Counted from the stretch's first letter, positions 19,276-28,194 are shown. The stretch is 64,000 nt of DNA from Sphingobium baderi (GCF_001456115.1 NZ_CP013264.1:310001-374000); one strand, 5' to 3'. Translations and numbers: made by a program. Notes: generated by a model not told the origin, from the sequence alone.

Positions 19276-20709
19276 ATGTCGAAGAACATTGTCGTCTTTT
19301 CCGATGGCACTGGACAAGTTGGCGGCCTCAAGCCTGAGCAGCGCTTGAGCAATATTTACAAACTCTACCGTGCTTGCAGGGTAGACCCTCAAAACGACAT
19401 CAATCCCGCTGAGCAAATCGCATTCTACGATCCGGGCCTTGGGACAGATGAGGGTACGTCAGGTTGGTTCAAATGGTCGCGTTGGGCGAAGAAGCTACTC
19501 GGCTCCGCGACGGGGCGCGGCATTGGCCACAATATTGCTGATTGCTACGAGTTCATCATCAACCACTGGGAAGCGGGCGATCGGATCTGGATCTTCGGAT
19601 TTAGCCGAGGGGCCTATACAGCGCGTTGTGTTGCCAATGTGCTTTCTCTTTGCGGAGTGCCCACTCAGGACGCCGACGGCAAGCGGCTTACTCGATTTCG
19701 GCGTTGTACGCGGGCTATCGCCGATGAAGCCGTCCACCAAGTCTACGAACATGGTGCAGGTCATCCACTGGCCGAGTTTGAGAGCGAGCGCGACGAACTC
19801 GCACGCCGATTTCGTGAAAGATATGCGAGCGACAGTGACGGCGTTCCAAACGCCAGTCCTTATTTCATAGGTGTCTTTGACACCGTTGCAGCTCTCGGGG
19901 CGAAGGGCTGGAAGCGTACCGGGATCTTCGCGATCTTTGGTCTCGCTATCGTTGCTCTTTGTAGCGTTCTGGCAATCCCGATAACTTGGATATCGGACTA
20001 CTCTTGGTCACACGTAGCCGGCCTGAGCGCCGTGGCGGTCATCGTGGCCCCTCTGATCATGCTGCGGATGAAGGCCCGAAGGACCATTAAGGACTTTCCA
20101 AAGAAGGGCGATCGTAGGTCACATTATATCAGCTGGAAGGCTGACAATTACGATCGGAGCCTAAGTAAGCATGTGAGGTACGCGCGCCATGCTATCTCCA
20201 TTGATGAACGAAGAGAGGATTTCCCGCGAGTGAAGTGGGGAAGGCACGACGTCATTCGCAAGAAGGAAAGCGAAACCGACGAGCCATTGATCCAGCTTTG
20301 GTTCGCTGGAAATCACTCAGACATTGGCGGTAGCTATCCTGAATCGGAATCGCGGTTGTCTGACATCGCATTGGAGTGGATGGTCGAGCAGGCTACGTCT
20401 AACGATATTCCTCATCGCTTGCTGGTCGATCGCAGAGTTCTGCATCTATTTCCTGACCCCACTGCTCTGCAGCATTGCGAAATACTGGGATTTGCAAATG
20501 CTCATCCTGTGATCTCCCGCTTCGTCAACTGGACCGCCAAGCCTCGGAAAGGCGTGTTGGGCGGCACCTTGCATCCGTCAGTCGAAGTTCGGTTTGCCTG
20601 CAACGAAGTCTGTCAGAGTGGCGTAACGGGTCCATATCGTCCGGAAACGTTGCGGGAAGACGTTCGCTTTGGCTCATATTACTCAGATTCCATTTCGTCG
20701 GACGGCTGA
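19276..20709 (+). CDS. DUF2235 alpha/beta-hydrolase domain protein
   Basis: A 477-residue protein of the DUF2235 family, which includes type VI phospholipase effectors of the Tle1 type. The pattern begins NIVVFSDGTG; the nucleophile elbow GFSRGAYTAR places the Ser at residue 110, and an FAGNHSDIGGSY segment supplies a conserved Asp/His region. Two hydrophobic helices (about 215-260) interrupt the hydrolase. The second ATG (19276) is preferred because GAGGGGGA precedes it. No type VI genes are nearby, so a secreted role is unsupported. Its base composition looks less GC-rich than its neighbours, which suggests recent arrival. Confidence 0.75.
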   Translation: MSKNIVVFSDGTGQVGGLKPEQRLSNIYKLYRACRVDPQNDINPAEQIAFYDPGLGTDEGTSGWFKWSRWAKKLLGSATGRGIGHNIADCYEFIINHWEAGDRIWIFGFSRGAYTARCVANVLSLCGVPTQDADGKRLTRFRRCTRAIADEAVHQVYEHGAGHPLAEFESERDELARRFRERYASDSDGVPNASPYFIGVFDTVAALGAKGWKRTGIFAIFGLAIVALCSVLAIPITWISDYSWSHVAGLSAVAVIVAPLIMLRMKARRTIKDFPKKGDRRSHYISWKADNYDRSLSKHVRYARHAISIDERREDFPRVKWGRHDVIRKKESETDEPLIQLWFAGNHSDIGGSYPESESRLSDIALEWMVEQATSNDIPHRLLVDRRVLHLFPDPTALQHCEILGFANAHPVISRFVNWTAKPRKGVLGGTLHPSVEVRFACNEVCQSGVTGPYRPETLREDVRFGSYYSDSISSDG

Positions 20710-20849
20710 CACGGGCTTTGGCGCATCACAAACGCCAACATTGCTGCCGTTCGAGCGCTCAACAAGGCCGCCTAATAGCTGTCGTCCGTTCATTCGGCGG
20801 CAGAAAACAGCAAACCAACGCATTGGTTCGGCTACGGATCGTCTCTGAA

Positions 20850-21365
20850 CTACCGATGTAAAATTCGGGCGGAAATGAAGTCGTTGATTTCGGTGTATTC
20901 TGCTGTTCTCTTTTGAAACAACCATTCGGCCAGCTCTTTTACAACCACCCAATTTGCTTCGAGCTCAGCACGCGCTTCAGATTCAAGCTTGTCATATTTT
21001 CGGGAGAGACCTGCTCCAGTGAGCTGCTGGACTGTAAGTTCGTGGTCGGGCTTGGCGCATGCTGGATTGGGTGTAAGCGATTTGTCGCTCTCAGATGCGA
21101 TTTGCTCTGCGATAAACCCAGCGACAAGAATTTTTCCCAAATCCCTCGCGACTTCCGGTTTGGTCGTTATTTTATTCGATGCTTCGAGACCAGCCGCTTC
21201 CAGTTTCGAAGGGATCAGACCTACATAAGCCTCTCCCGGTCCATATGCCTCGAGTTGGATCGGCCCAGCTTGAAGGTGATATGATGAAAGGTACGCCATC
21301 ACAGCGTGACCTGCTTCATGGAAGGCTGCTTCAAGCTTAATCGTCACTGAGGTAAAGTCCCACAA
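20850..21365 (-). CDS. Free-standing M41-like zinc metalloprotease
   Basis: About 171 residues beginning from a TTG; no good ribosome site marks the start and GTG at 21347 is an alternative. AAFHEAGHAVMAY carries the HEXXH zinc motif (His16, Glu17, His20), and a later PDHEL Asp could be the third ligand, resembling the protease domain of FtsH (M41) without its AAA or membrane parts. Such lone M41-like proteins occur in accessory regions with unknown targets. Less GC-rich than the surrounding sequence. Confidence 0.6.
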   Translation of the reverse strand: MWDFTSVTIKLEAAFHEAGHAVMAYLSSYHLQAGPIQLEAYGPGEAYVGLIPSKLEAAGLEASNKITTKPEVARDLGKILVAGFIAEQIASESDKSLTPNPACAKPDHELTVQQLTGAGLSRKYDKLESEARAELEANWVVVKELAEWLFQKRTAEYTEINDFISARILHR

Positions 21366-21577
21366 TCGCAGCGGCCGTCGCGTCGCGCTGGCGACGTATC
21401 ACCTTCTCCTTTTGCCACAACCAGCAATGCGATATCGCCAAGATATCCGCCGTTCAAGGCTCAAGCAGAGGCCTTCAAAACTTGCCTTACGTTCATCGAT
21501 TAAGCGGTGCGCCTAATTGACCGGTCTCACCGCGATTTGCCGAAGATACGGTTGCTCGCGTATTTTGCCCGCCATGA

Positions 21578-22948
21578 ATGTCGAAGCGTGCTAGCCCGCA
21601 CCACATGTCGACGAAGTCCACAGCACAGCACGTCAGCGCCTTTCTCGACGAATGGCAGGCGACGACGGTGATGGTGCAGGAACGCGCCGGCCGTGGCGAC
21701 AGCGCGTTCCTGAAGGAGATCGTGTTGCTGGAAGGCATGGATCGCGCGAATTGCGTCAGCAAGGCCGGCAATTCGCACCTCGATGCCGCCGCGAAAACGC
21801 TGCTTTTACGCGAAGGCCTGGCCGCCAAACTCTCGCGGCAGACCGCGCGCAATGCGCTGCTCCGCGGCCTCTCCGAGCACCTCCCCAAAGCGCTTAAGAC
21901 CCGCCGGCTGTCCGAGCATGCCATCGTCGAGAAAGCACTCACCTTCCTCGCCGCGCATCCGCGTGACGACGGCCTCTATCTGTTTCCCGTCGTGTTCGCC
22001 CACCGCGCGAAGGAAACCGACTTCCGCGTCGGCGCCGCGCGCATCGTGGCGCGGCCGGTCCTCGAGGCAGAGTTGGCGGATGCCTGGGCCCGGCACGACG
22101 CGCCCGACGACGAGTGGGCGCGGCGCCTCGGCGACGACTGGAAAAGGCACGCGCAATCCTTCGACCACTTCATCACCGTGGAGATTGCGGGACACGAGGA
22201 GCGCATGGCTTGGCCGGTGGCACGCGACGCCGCCGAATGCCTGCTCAACCTGATCCGGATGTTCTTTGGATACGACGCGATGGACGATGTCCGGATCGGC
22301 GACGGATACCTCTGGCAGGAGACCCGCTCGGCGATGCGGCTCACCTCGGACGGACATATTTGCCTGTCGACGTCCTTGGGCGGCGGCGGCTCGCACTTGG
22401 AGGACGGCTGGACCGAGCCCTTCAATCGCCATCTCGGCCATTTCGCGCGTCTGCTCAGCGACGTCGTCACCTGGCACACCGTGCAGGACGGCAAGCCCGA
22501 TGCGCTGCTCGAGAGACTCACCTACTTCAATCGGCTCATTTCGGAAGCCTATGCCGAGCCGCATCACCCGATCCGGCTGGTGCGGTTGGTGGCGGCGCTT
22601 GAGGCGCTCACCCTGGTTGGCGACAAGGACAAGGCGCACAACCTGTCGCATCGCTGCGGATGCACGGGGGGCAGCGGTGATCCCGAGGCATATTGCCGAA
22701 TCTACGACGCCGTGCGGGAAGCCTATCGCTGGCGCAACGCGGTCGTCCATGGCGACGCACCGCGGGATGGCGAGGTCATGCGCGCATTCCGCCGGCTCGA
22801 GCGTCATATCCTCGACATCTATCTCGGGCTGCTCTCGCTGCACGCCGGCATTGCCAACGCCGCTCGGCCGCGGTCGATCGGGGCGCTGCGGCGCGAGTTC
22901 GGCGCCCGCGTCGATATGTTCTTCTGGTCGCAGAACCTAGCGACCTGA
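21578..22948 (+). CDS. ApeA-like HEPN-domain protein (candidate defence RNase)
   Basis: A 456-residue protein. The C-terminal ~130 residues resemble the ApeA-like HEPN fold and contain RNAVVH (Arg386 to His391), the R-X4-H catalytic motif of HEPN ribonucleases. The N-terminal part is not recognised. ApeA-type HEPN proteins act as single-gene abortive-infection defences, and the neighbours (toxin-antitoxins, recombinase) suit a defence island. ATG at 21605 is an alternative start. The specific function is inferred. Confidence 0.6.
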   Translation: MSKRASPHHMSTKSTAQHVSAFLDEWQATTVMVQERAGRGDSAFLKEIVLLEGMDRANCVSKAGNSHLDAAAKTLLLREGLAAKLSRQTARNALLRGLSEHLPKALKTRRLSEHAIVEKALTFLAAHPRDDGLYLFPVVFAHRAKETDFRVGAARIVARPVLEAELADAWARHDAPDDEWARRLGDDWKRHAQSFDHFITVEIAGHEERMAWPVARDAAECLLNLIRMFFGYDAMDDVRIGDGYLWQETRSAMRLTSDGHICLSTSLGGGGSHLEDGWTEPFNRHLGHFARLLSDVVTWHTVQDGKPDALLERLTYFNRLISEAYAEPHHPIRLVRLVAALEALTLVGDKDKAHNLSHRCGCTGGSGDPEAYCRIYDAVREAYRWRNAVVHGDAPRDGEVMRAFRRLERHILDIYLGLLSLHAGIANAARPRSIGALRREFGARVDMFFWSQNLAT

Positions 22949-23095
22949 GGCACCGCAATCGTAGAGGCCACATCGTCAAGCGGAAAATGGCAGAAGCCTG
23001 CCGTTTCGGAAGGTTTTGCCAGAACCGCCAACATTGCAGTCCTTCATTGGATCAGAACAGCCCGCCGATACCTGCCGGTCGTTCATCAGGCCAAA

Positions 23096-23124
23096 CCGGC
23101 TTCCCGGCGGCCTCGGGAAGCCGG
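23096..23124 (-). repeat. Perfect hairpin after recombinase A
   Basis: CCGGCTTCCCG (23096-23106) and CGGGAAGCCGG (23114-23124) form an 11-bp perfect stem with a 7-nt loop, 8 nt beyond the stop of recombinase A. No T run follows in the direction of transcription, so it is not a standard terminator. Confidence 0.7.
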
Positions 23125-23132
23125 AACCAGTG

Positions 23133-23765
23133 TCAAATTTCCGTCCGTTCGGACAGTGTCAGAGCATCATCCACGTCGACGCCTAGGTAACGGACCGTGT
23201 TCTCAATGTTCGTATGTCCCAGCAGGATCTGGACGGCCCGAAGATTGCCTGTGGCTTTGTAGATCAGTGCTGCCTTGGTCCGTCGCATCGAGTGCGTGCC
23301 ATACTCCCGCTTGTCTAGGCCAATCGTTGAAACCCACTCGTCGACAAGACGAGCATACTGCCGTGTGCTCAAATGGCCGAGATAATCGATCCTGCTTGGG
23401 AATACGAAGTCGCAAATCGTGCCGCCGCGCCGATCGAGCCATGTCTTCAGGCTCTTGCGTGCTTCCGTCATGATCTCGAACTGCACAGGTCGACCGGTCT
23501 TTTGTTGGATGACGGTCGCGCGATCCCGAAATGACCCCGCGCTCATCAGGTCGCCGATCCTGATTTTGACCAGATCGCAGCCTCGCAATTTGCTGTCGAT
23601 GGCGAGATCGAACAGGGCCCGGTCGCGTAGACGTTTGTGTTCGTCGAGATAGAAACGGATCGCCCAGATATCGCGAGGCTTCAGCGGGCGCTTCGGCCCA
23701 ACTTTTTTCCCTGCGTTCCAAGGGCTCCGATCATGAATGGCGGGGTCGAGGTCTGAATGTCCCAT
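23133..23765 (-). CDS. Minimal tyrosine recombinase, copy A
   Basis: A 210-residue tyrosine recombinase with only the catalytic domain; the usual N-terminal SAM-like core-binding domain is absent. All six active-site positions are visible: Arg61 (LRGCDL), Lys89 (QQKTGRP), His158 and Arg161 (THSMRR), His184 (LLGHTN) and nucleophile Tyr193 (VRYLG). The start is set at 23765 because GGAGAA lies 5 nt upstream and because copies B and C start at the equivalent position and have identical length. It diverges from higBA. Confidence 0.85.
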   Translation of the reverse strand: MGHSDLDPAIHDRSPWNAGKKVGPKRPLKPRDIWAIRFYLDEHKRLRDRALFDLAIDSKLRGCDLVKIRIGDLMSAGSFRDRATVIQQKTGRPVQFEIMTEARKSLKTWLDRRGGTICDFVFPSRIDYLGHLSTRQYARLVDEWVSTIGLDKREYGTHSMRRTKAALIYKATGNLRAVQILLGHTNIENTVRYLGVDVDDALTLSERTEI

Positions 23766-23793
23766 GATAGTTCTCCGATGGCCGGTATGGCCA
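23766..23793 (-). promoter_or_regulatory. Conserved 28-nt leader of recombinase A
   Basis: TGGCCA starts exactly 28 nt before the ATG, followed by GGCC and the ribosome site GGAGAA 5 nt before the start. The same layout occurs before copies B and C. The two GGCC blocks can pair into a small hairpin just upstream of the ribosome site. Confidence 0.6.
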
Positions 23794-23843
23794 GCGCGAG
23801 TATAGTATGCACGTCTCGCCCCCCGACGTGTGTCGCGCGACAC

Positions 23844-23872
23844 TTGACAATCCTGCGACGGCGCGCTACATC
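23844..23872 (+). promoter_or_regulatory. Sigma-70-type promoter of higBA
   Basis: TTGACA (23844-23849), a 17-bp spacer and TACATC (23867-23872) lie directly before the higB start at 23879. The -35 is perfect and the -10 is weak. The short leader would leave almost no untranslated region. Confidence 0.5.
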
Positions 23873-23878
23873 CGAACA

Positions 23879-24169
23879 ATGGAAATAGAGAGCATCAGGC
23901 ACAAAGGCCTGCGCCGCTTCTTTGAGACGGGCAACTCCAAAGGCCTGGTTGGAGATGCGGGGCGATTGCGCAAGATGCTCGCTTTCATCGACGCTGCGGA
24001 AAGCTTCGAGGAGCTGTCAGTGCCTCCGAACTTCGGATTGCATGAGCTGACAGGCGATCGGAAAGGGAACTGGTCGATGACGGTTACGAGAAACTGGCGG
24101 ATGACCTTCGGTTTGAATGGTGAAGGCGCGCTAATCGATATGGATCTGGAGGATTATCATGGCGCTTAA
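23879..24169 (+). CDS. higB: HigB-type toxin (RelE fold)
   Basis: A 96-residue ribosome-dependent mRNA interferase of the HigB/RelE family. The pattern (IRHKGLRRFFETGNSKGL near the start, LHELTGDRKGNWSMTVTRNWRM, then LEDYH at the end) is characteristic. The toxin gene precedes the antitoxin, as usual for higBA, and overlaps it by 11 bp. Confidence 0.9.
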   Translation: MEIESIRHKGLRRFFETGNSKGLVGDAGRLRKMLAFIDAAESFEELSVPPNFGLHELTGDRKGNWSMTVTRNWRMTFGLNGEGALIDMDLEDYHGA

Positions 24170-24461
24170 GATGCACCCTTCGCTCGCGGTCCACGTGGGA
24201 GACTGGTTGAAGACCGAAATCGTGGAGCCTGCACAGGTTAGCGTGACGGCTTTGGCCGAGCATTTTGGCGTATCGAGGCAGGCGTTGAGCACCTTGCTGA
24301 ACGGCAATGCGAACCTGTCTGCTGATATGGCTATTCGGTTTGAGAAGGCCTTCGGCATCAAGGCCGACACTCTGTTGCGGATGCAGACGGCCTATGAGCT
24401 GGCCCAGGCCCGCGAGCACGAGCAGGACATAAAGGTCGAGAAGCTCGCAAAAGCTGCCTGA
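24159..24461 (+). CDS. higA: HigA-type antitoxin (XRE HTH)
   Basis: A 100-residue antitoxin and autorepressor. The XRE helix-turn-helix spans about 28-60 (VTALAEHFGVSRQALSTLLNG), followed by the HigA-typical segment on Ile/Phe (ADMAIRFEKAFG). Overlaps higB by 11 bp. Confidence 0.9.
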   Translation: MALKMHPSLAVHVGDWLKTEIVEPAQVSVTALAEHFGVSRQALSTLLNGNANLSADMAIRFEKAFGIKADTLLRMQTAYELAQAREHEQDIKVEKLAKAA

Positions 24462-24666
24462 CACGCCGACAAAGTAGGCGTTCCCACACCACTCCACGCA
24501 GCCTGATAGCTGCCCACTATTCATTTGACCGCATGGTAGTGGGTTGCTCATCTTGGGTTGGCAGGATGGGCAAACGCGGTCAGCCAGGGCAATTGAGTTG
24601 ACAGCCCCCTCGCAGGACGTGCCCGGAGCGCAGAATCGCTCCGGGCATCAGTTCCAATCCCCGACC

Positions 24667-25563
24667 TTATTGATCGTCAGCAGCCTTCTGGTCGGCCGCC
24701 GTCTGCTTGATCTGGCTTTCGTTCATCGCCGACATCACGGCGTTTCCGCTCGCGGAGAAGTTCGCGGCGGGCAACGTCGCCATCTGGCCATCGACCTTGA
24801 CGAAAATTTGCTGGGCTTCGCCATGGGCGTTGGAGATCACCTGGCGGACCCGGCCTATGCGTTCGCCATCGGGCGAGAGGACGGGCATTCCCCTGGTCAC
24901 GGTGAAGCCAGCGTCGCCGTTACTCGCCTCCTCGGCCGAACCCGACAGCGGAGCACCGGCACCCCCGGACGAACCGGAGCCGGAAACGCTCCCCGAACCG
25001 GCTAGCGAACCGTTCAGAGTGCCGGCGACGCCCGAGATCAGACCCTGTCCCTGGCCGCTCGCGTTGCCGGCGGCTCCGCGCGCGCCATCGACCGCGCCCG
25101 CAGCCTGCCCGCGAACCTCGCCGACCGCCGATTGTGCTGTGCCGCGAACGGCGTCGGTTCCGATGAGTTGCGCATCGACGCCGCCGGAGCCACTGGCGCT
25201 GCCGTTGCCCGACGCGCTACCGGTGAGCGACGATACCGGGCTGGTCAGCGAATTCGTGGTGGTGCCGCCTCCGGCGGCGTTGACGTTCCGATCGGCTTTG
25301 ACGTGCCCGCTCTTGCGCTCGACGCTCTGGCTGCCGGTGCTGCTCGCGGCGCCGCGCAGGGTCCCGCTGGTCCCCTGACGGACGCTGTCGAGGGTGCCGC
25401 CGACGCCGCCGATGCCGTTCAAAGTGCCACCAATGGTGCCATTCAACGTGCCTTCCAGGCTACCGCCGATGCCGCCAAGTCCGCCGCCGCCAAGTATCTG
25501 AGCATGAGCGACCGGCACGGTCGAGAGCAGCAGGACTGTCGAAAATACGATAACGGTACGCAT
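24667..25563 (-). CDS. Secreted Gly/Ser-rich protein with a PRC-barrel-like end
   Basis: A 298-residue exported protein. The start at 25563 gives a clear signal peptide (MRTVIVFSTVLLL, cleavage near AHAQ). Residues 25-215 are low-complexity Gly/Ser/Ala/Asn-rich repeats. The last 80 residues (MPVLSPDGERIGRVRQVI, then VDGQMATLP) resemble a PRC-barrel-like domain. It lies downstream of the S8 protease in the same direction, 88 bp away, and could be its substrate or a surface partner; that is inference. Confidence 0.6.
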   Translation of the reverse strand: MRTVIVFSTVLLLSTVPVAHAQILGGGGLGGIGGSLEGTLNGTIGGTLNGIGGVGGTLDSVRQGTSGTLRGAASSTGSQSVERKSGHVKADRNVNAAGGGTTTNSLTSPVSSLTGSASGNGSASGSGGVDAQLIGTDAVRGTAQSAVGEVRGQAAGAVDGARGAAGNASGQGQGLISGVAGTLNGSLAGSGSVSGSGSSGGAGAPLSGSAEEASNGDAGFTVTRGMPVLSPDGERIGRVRQVISNAHGEAQQIFVKVDGQMATLPAANFSASGNAVMSAMNESQIKQTAADQKAADDQ

Positions 25564-25651
25564 GGCTTCAAATCCTTTCCTCGCTGTCACGAGAGGGCAT
25601 TCACGCCGTCTCTCGATCGGAAAACGAGGGGGCCTTGCCATTTAATCCATC

Positions 25652-26893
25652 TTATTTTCGCCGTGCGCAGGATTGGCAGAGCAGACCTCGCCCGAATACG
25701 GAATCGACGCCCCGGCGGCCGAGATCGACAGCCTCGCGGTCGAGTGTGGGAATGATATTGCCACTGCCCAGGGCAGCGGCGACACGCGCGGCGACGAAAG
25801 GCACGGCGTAGGATGTGCCTCGGACCCGCACCCATCGGCCGGCGGCATTGCGCGCCAGCAGGTCGGCCCCTGGAGCGGCGTAATCGAGGTGCGCCGCCCG
25901 CCCTGCCTCTATCAGCGCCCGGTTGCGTCCATCCACGGCGGTGACCGCGATGACGTGAGGGTAAGAGGCGGGATAGGCCGGCGGAGCGGCCGGCCCGTCG
26001 TTGCCGACCGCCGCGATGATGTAAACGCCCCGCCGCTGCGCGGCGCTAACGGCGCGGGCGACCACCGGATTGCTGGGACCGACGAGACTTATGGAAACCA
26101 CGCGGATATTCCGGCCGATGAGCCAGTCGAGTCCACGCGCGATCGCCAATGCGTTGCCACCGGCCGGGTCCGCACCATAGACGTCGGCTACCACGATCCG
26201 TCGAACCCCGGCCCAGCCCAGAATCGAGGCGACCGCGCTGCCGTGGTCGCTGGAAGCGGACGCCCCCTCGGCGAATCTGCGAGTGGCGGTGACCGCGATT
26301 GTCGCGCCCGGCGCGCCGTCGATCACGCCGACCGTCTGGTCGATCGATGCCGCTGTCGGGGCACGAGCAGCCGTACCGCGTGCAACGACCGCCCCCGCCT
26401 GAAAATACAATGTGTCCGCCGAAATCGTCGCATCGGGCCGGAGCTTGCGCAACGCCGCTTGCGCTTTCGCCAGTGGCATGGCGCTGGGCACCGCCAGCCG
26501 CACGACATCGATTTCGAGCGCGTCGAGCCTCTCGTGGCTTAACGGCGCGAAGCCGGCGTCACGTGCCTTGGCGATGTCTGTATCGTTCGCGCCGATCAGT
26601 AGCAGCTCGCCGCGTCGCGCCGGTGCGCCATCGGCGTCGAGTTCCATACTCTCGCGGTTTCGACGCACCAGGTTCGACAGGCGCGATGCCCGCGCGTCGG
26701 CGAGCCGGGCCGCGCCACGCGTTACATCGCCGACCGTGTCCCGCAGGGGATCGAGCGCACGCTCGGTCGTGTCGAGAACATCGCCGATCACCGGGCCGAC
26801 CGGCGGCAAGCCGAGCTGTGCGGCCGCCGGAGCGGAAACCAGTATGGCCAAGGCCAATAATGGGGCCAATAATGGGGCAGAACCGGTACGCAT
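25652..26893 (-). CDS. S8 (subtilisin-like) serine protease, exported
   Basis: A 413-residue secreted subtilase. An Ala/Leu-rich signal ends near APAAAQ. Catalytic residues can be placed at Asp192 (VGVIDGAPG), His217 (SDHGSAVASI) and Ser361 (RGTSYAVPFVAA), with oxyanion Asn298 (AAVGNDG). A ~170-residue N-terminal region may be a propeptide. ATG 26893 is chosen because GAAGGA lies 4 nt upstream; an in-frame TTG at 26905 is less likely. It diverges from an ECF sigma/anti-sigma pair 127 bp away, suggesting that this sigma factor controls it. Confidence 0.88.
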   Translation of the reverse strand: MRTGSAPLLAPLLALAILVSAPAAAQLGLPPVGPVIGDVLDTTERALDPLRDTVGDVTRGAARLADARASRLSNLVRRNRESMELDADGAPARRGELLLIGANDTDIAKARDAGFAPLSHERLDALEIDVVRLAVPSAMPLAKAQAALRKLRPDATISADTLYFQAGAVVARGTAARAPTAASIDQTVGVIDGAPGATIAVTATRRFAEGASASSDHGSAVASILGWAGVRRIVVADVYGADPAGGNALAIARGLDWLIGRNIRVVSISLVGPSNPVVARAVSAAQRRGVYIIAAVGNDGPAAPPAYPASYPHVIAVTAVDGRNRALIEAGRAAHLDYAAPGADLLARNAAGRWVRVRGTSYAVPFVAARVAAALGSGNIIPTLDREAVDLGRRGVDSVFGRGLLCQSCARRK

Positions 26894-27020
26894 ACGTTCC
26901 TTCAAGCAGGCTTGTCATCGAGCATTGGATTAAACGGGTGGGCTACGTCGTTTCATCCGTGAAAGGCGAAGAAAACTGTCGGCACACCAAAAAGGCGGGT
27001 TCGAGGACGGACTTCTGGCG

Positions 27021-27476
27021 TTGCTGCCACGAATGCGACGCTTTGCGGCGGGGCTTGCACACAATTTGCCCGAAGCCGACGACCTTTGCCAGATGACGAT
27101 CGAGCGGGCGCTGCGCAGCCGTATGCAATGGCAAGTCGGCACCCGCCTGGATAGCTGGATGTATCGGATCATGCGCAATATCTGGATCGATGAAGGGCGG
27201 GCGACGACGCGGCGAATGAAGACTTTCGTCGACGCGGACGAAGGGCTAGCCGTGGGACATAGCGGCGGCCAGGAAGAGCACGCCGAACTGAGCGACGTCG
27301 ATCGGGCACTGGCGAAGTTGCCCGACGAGCAGCGAGAAGCGGTGCTTCTCGTGATGGTCGAGGGCTACTCCTACAAGGAGGCTGCCGAGATCGCCGGCTG
27401 TCCGGTCGGCACCCTGAACTCGCGTTTGGTACGCGGGCGCGATGCCCTGATGGCCCTGCTGGGAGAGACGGCATGA
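27021..27476 (+). CDS. ECF-family RNA polymerase sigma factor
   Basis: About 151 residues. Sigma region 2 (LPEADDLCQMTIERAL, then SWMYRIMRNIWIDEGR) and region 4 (LPDEQREAVLLVMVEGYSYKEAAE, then PVGTLNSRLVRGRDAL) are clear. The start is uncertain. No ATG lies at the right place; TTG 27021 has GAGGACGG upstream, while family alignment suggests that a few residues before it (GFEDGLLA) may be translated from an earlier non-ATG codon. The stop overlaps the anti-sigma start as ATGA. Confidence 0.88.
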   Translation: MLPRMRRFAAGLAHNLPEADDLCQMTIERALRSRMQWQVGTRLDSWMYRIMRNIWIDEGRATTRRMKTFVDADEGLAVGHSGGQEEHAELSDVDRALAKLPDEQREAVLLVMVEGYSYKEAAEIAGCPVGTLNSRLVRGRDALMALLGETA

Positions 27477-28180
27477 CCCTTTCTCGCGAGATGATCGCCG
27501 CCTACACCGATGGAGAGCTGGAAGGTGAAACCCTCCATGAAGTCGAAGCGCTGCTTGCCGCTGATCCGTCGCTGCTGGCGCAGGTTGAGGCCCATCGCGC
27601 GCTGAAAGCTCGGCTTTCCGCCCACTTCGCGCCGATTGCCGAGGCCCCCGTTCCCGAACGCTTGATCCGTGCGATAAAAGGCGGCGCGGAGGTGGTCGAT
27701 CTTTCGGAAGCCAAACGCCAGCGGCAGGATGCCACTACGCGGAAACCACGTTGGCGCTGGATTGTCGGCCCTGCGCTGGCCGCCTCGCTGGTGCTGGCGC
27801 TATTCGGTACGGGGCTGGTTCAGCGGTCGCCCGGCTCCTATGCCGAAGGCGAGATTGCCGCAGCGCTCGAAAACCAACTGGTCGAGACGCAGTCGGCGCA
27901 AGCATCCGTGCGCATCCTGCTCAGCTTCCGCGACAGCACGGGACATATTTGTCGCGGTTTCTCGAGTACCGAGCGGTCGGGCATCGCCTGCCGTGACGAC
28001 CGTGGATGGAAGCTAGACAAGGTGATTGGCGGATCTCGGGCCGCACGTGGCGATGGCGAGTACCGGCAGGCCGGCAGCGCAGACGCTGCAGTTCTGGCAG
28101 CCATTCAGGACATCGCCCAAGGTCCCGCTCTCGACGCGCAAGAGGAGCAAAGTGCCAGGAGCAAGGGCTGGCGGGAATAG
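27473..28180 (+). CDS. Anti-sigma factor (membrane-anchored)
   Basis: A 235-residue protein. The N-terminal ~65 residues (REMIAAYTDGELEGETLHEVEALLAADP) are an anti-sigma domain; the HXXXCXXC zinc motif is absent. One membrane helix lies at about 96-115 (WIVGPALAASLVLALFGTGL), with a periplasmic C-terminus. Translationally coupled to the ECF sigma gene, its presumed partner. Release might depend on proteolysis outside the membrane, for example by the divergent S8 protease (inference). Confidence 0.85.
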   Translation: MTLSREMIAAYTDGELEGETLHEVEALLAADPSLLAQVEAHRALKARLSAHFAPIAEAPVPERLIRAIKGGAEVVDLSEAKRQRQDATTRKPRWRWIVGPALAASLVLALFGTGLVQRSPGSYAEGEIAAALENQLVETQSAQASVRILLSFRDSTGHICRGFSSTERSGIACRDDRGWKLDKVIGGSRAARGDGEYRQAGSADAAVLAAIQDIAQGPALDAQEEQSARSKGWRE

Positions 28181-28194
28181 GTGCGGCATGAAAC

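Noticed and set aside
21366..21577. CRISPR-like or repeat array between accessory genes
   Set aside because: No regularly spaced repeats were seen here or anywhere else in the window.
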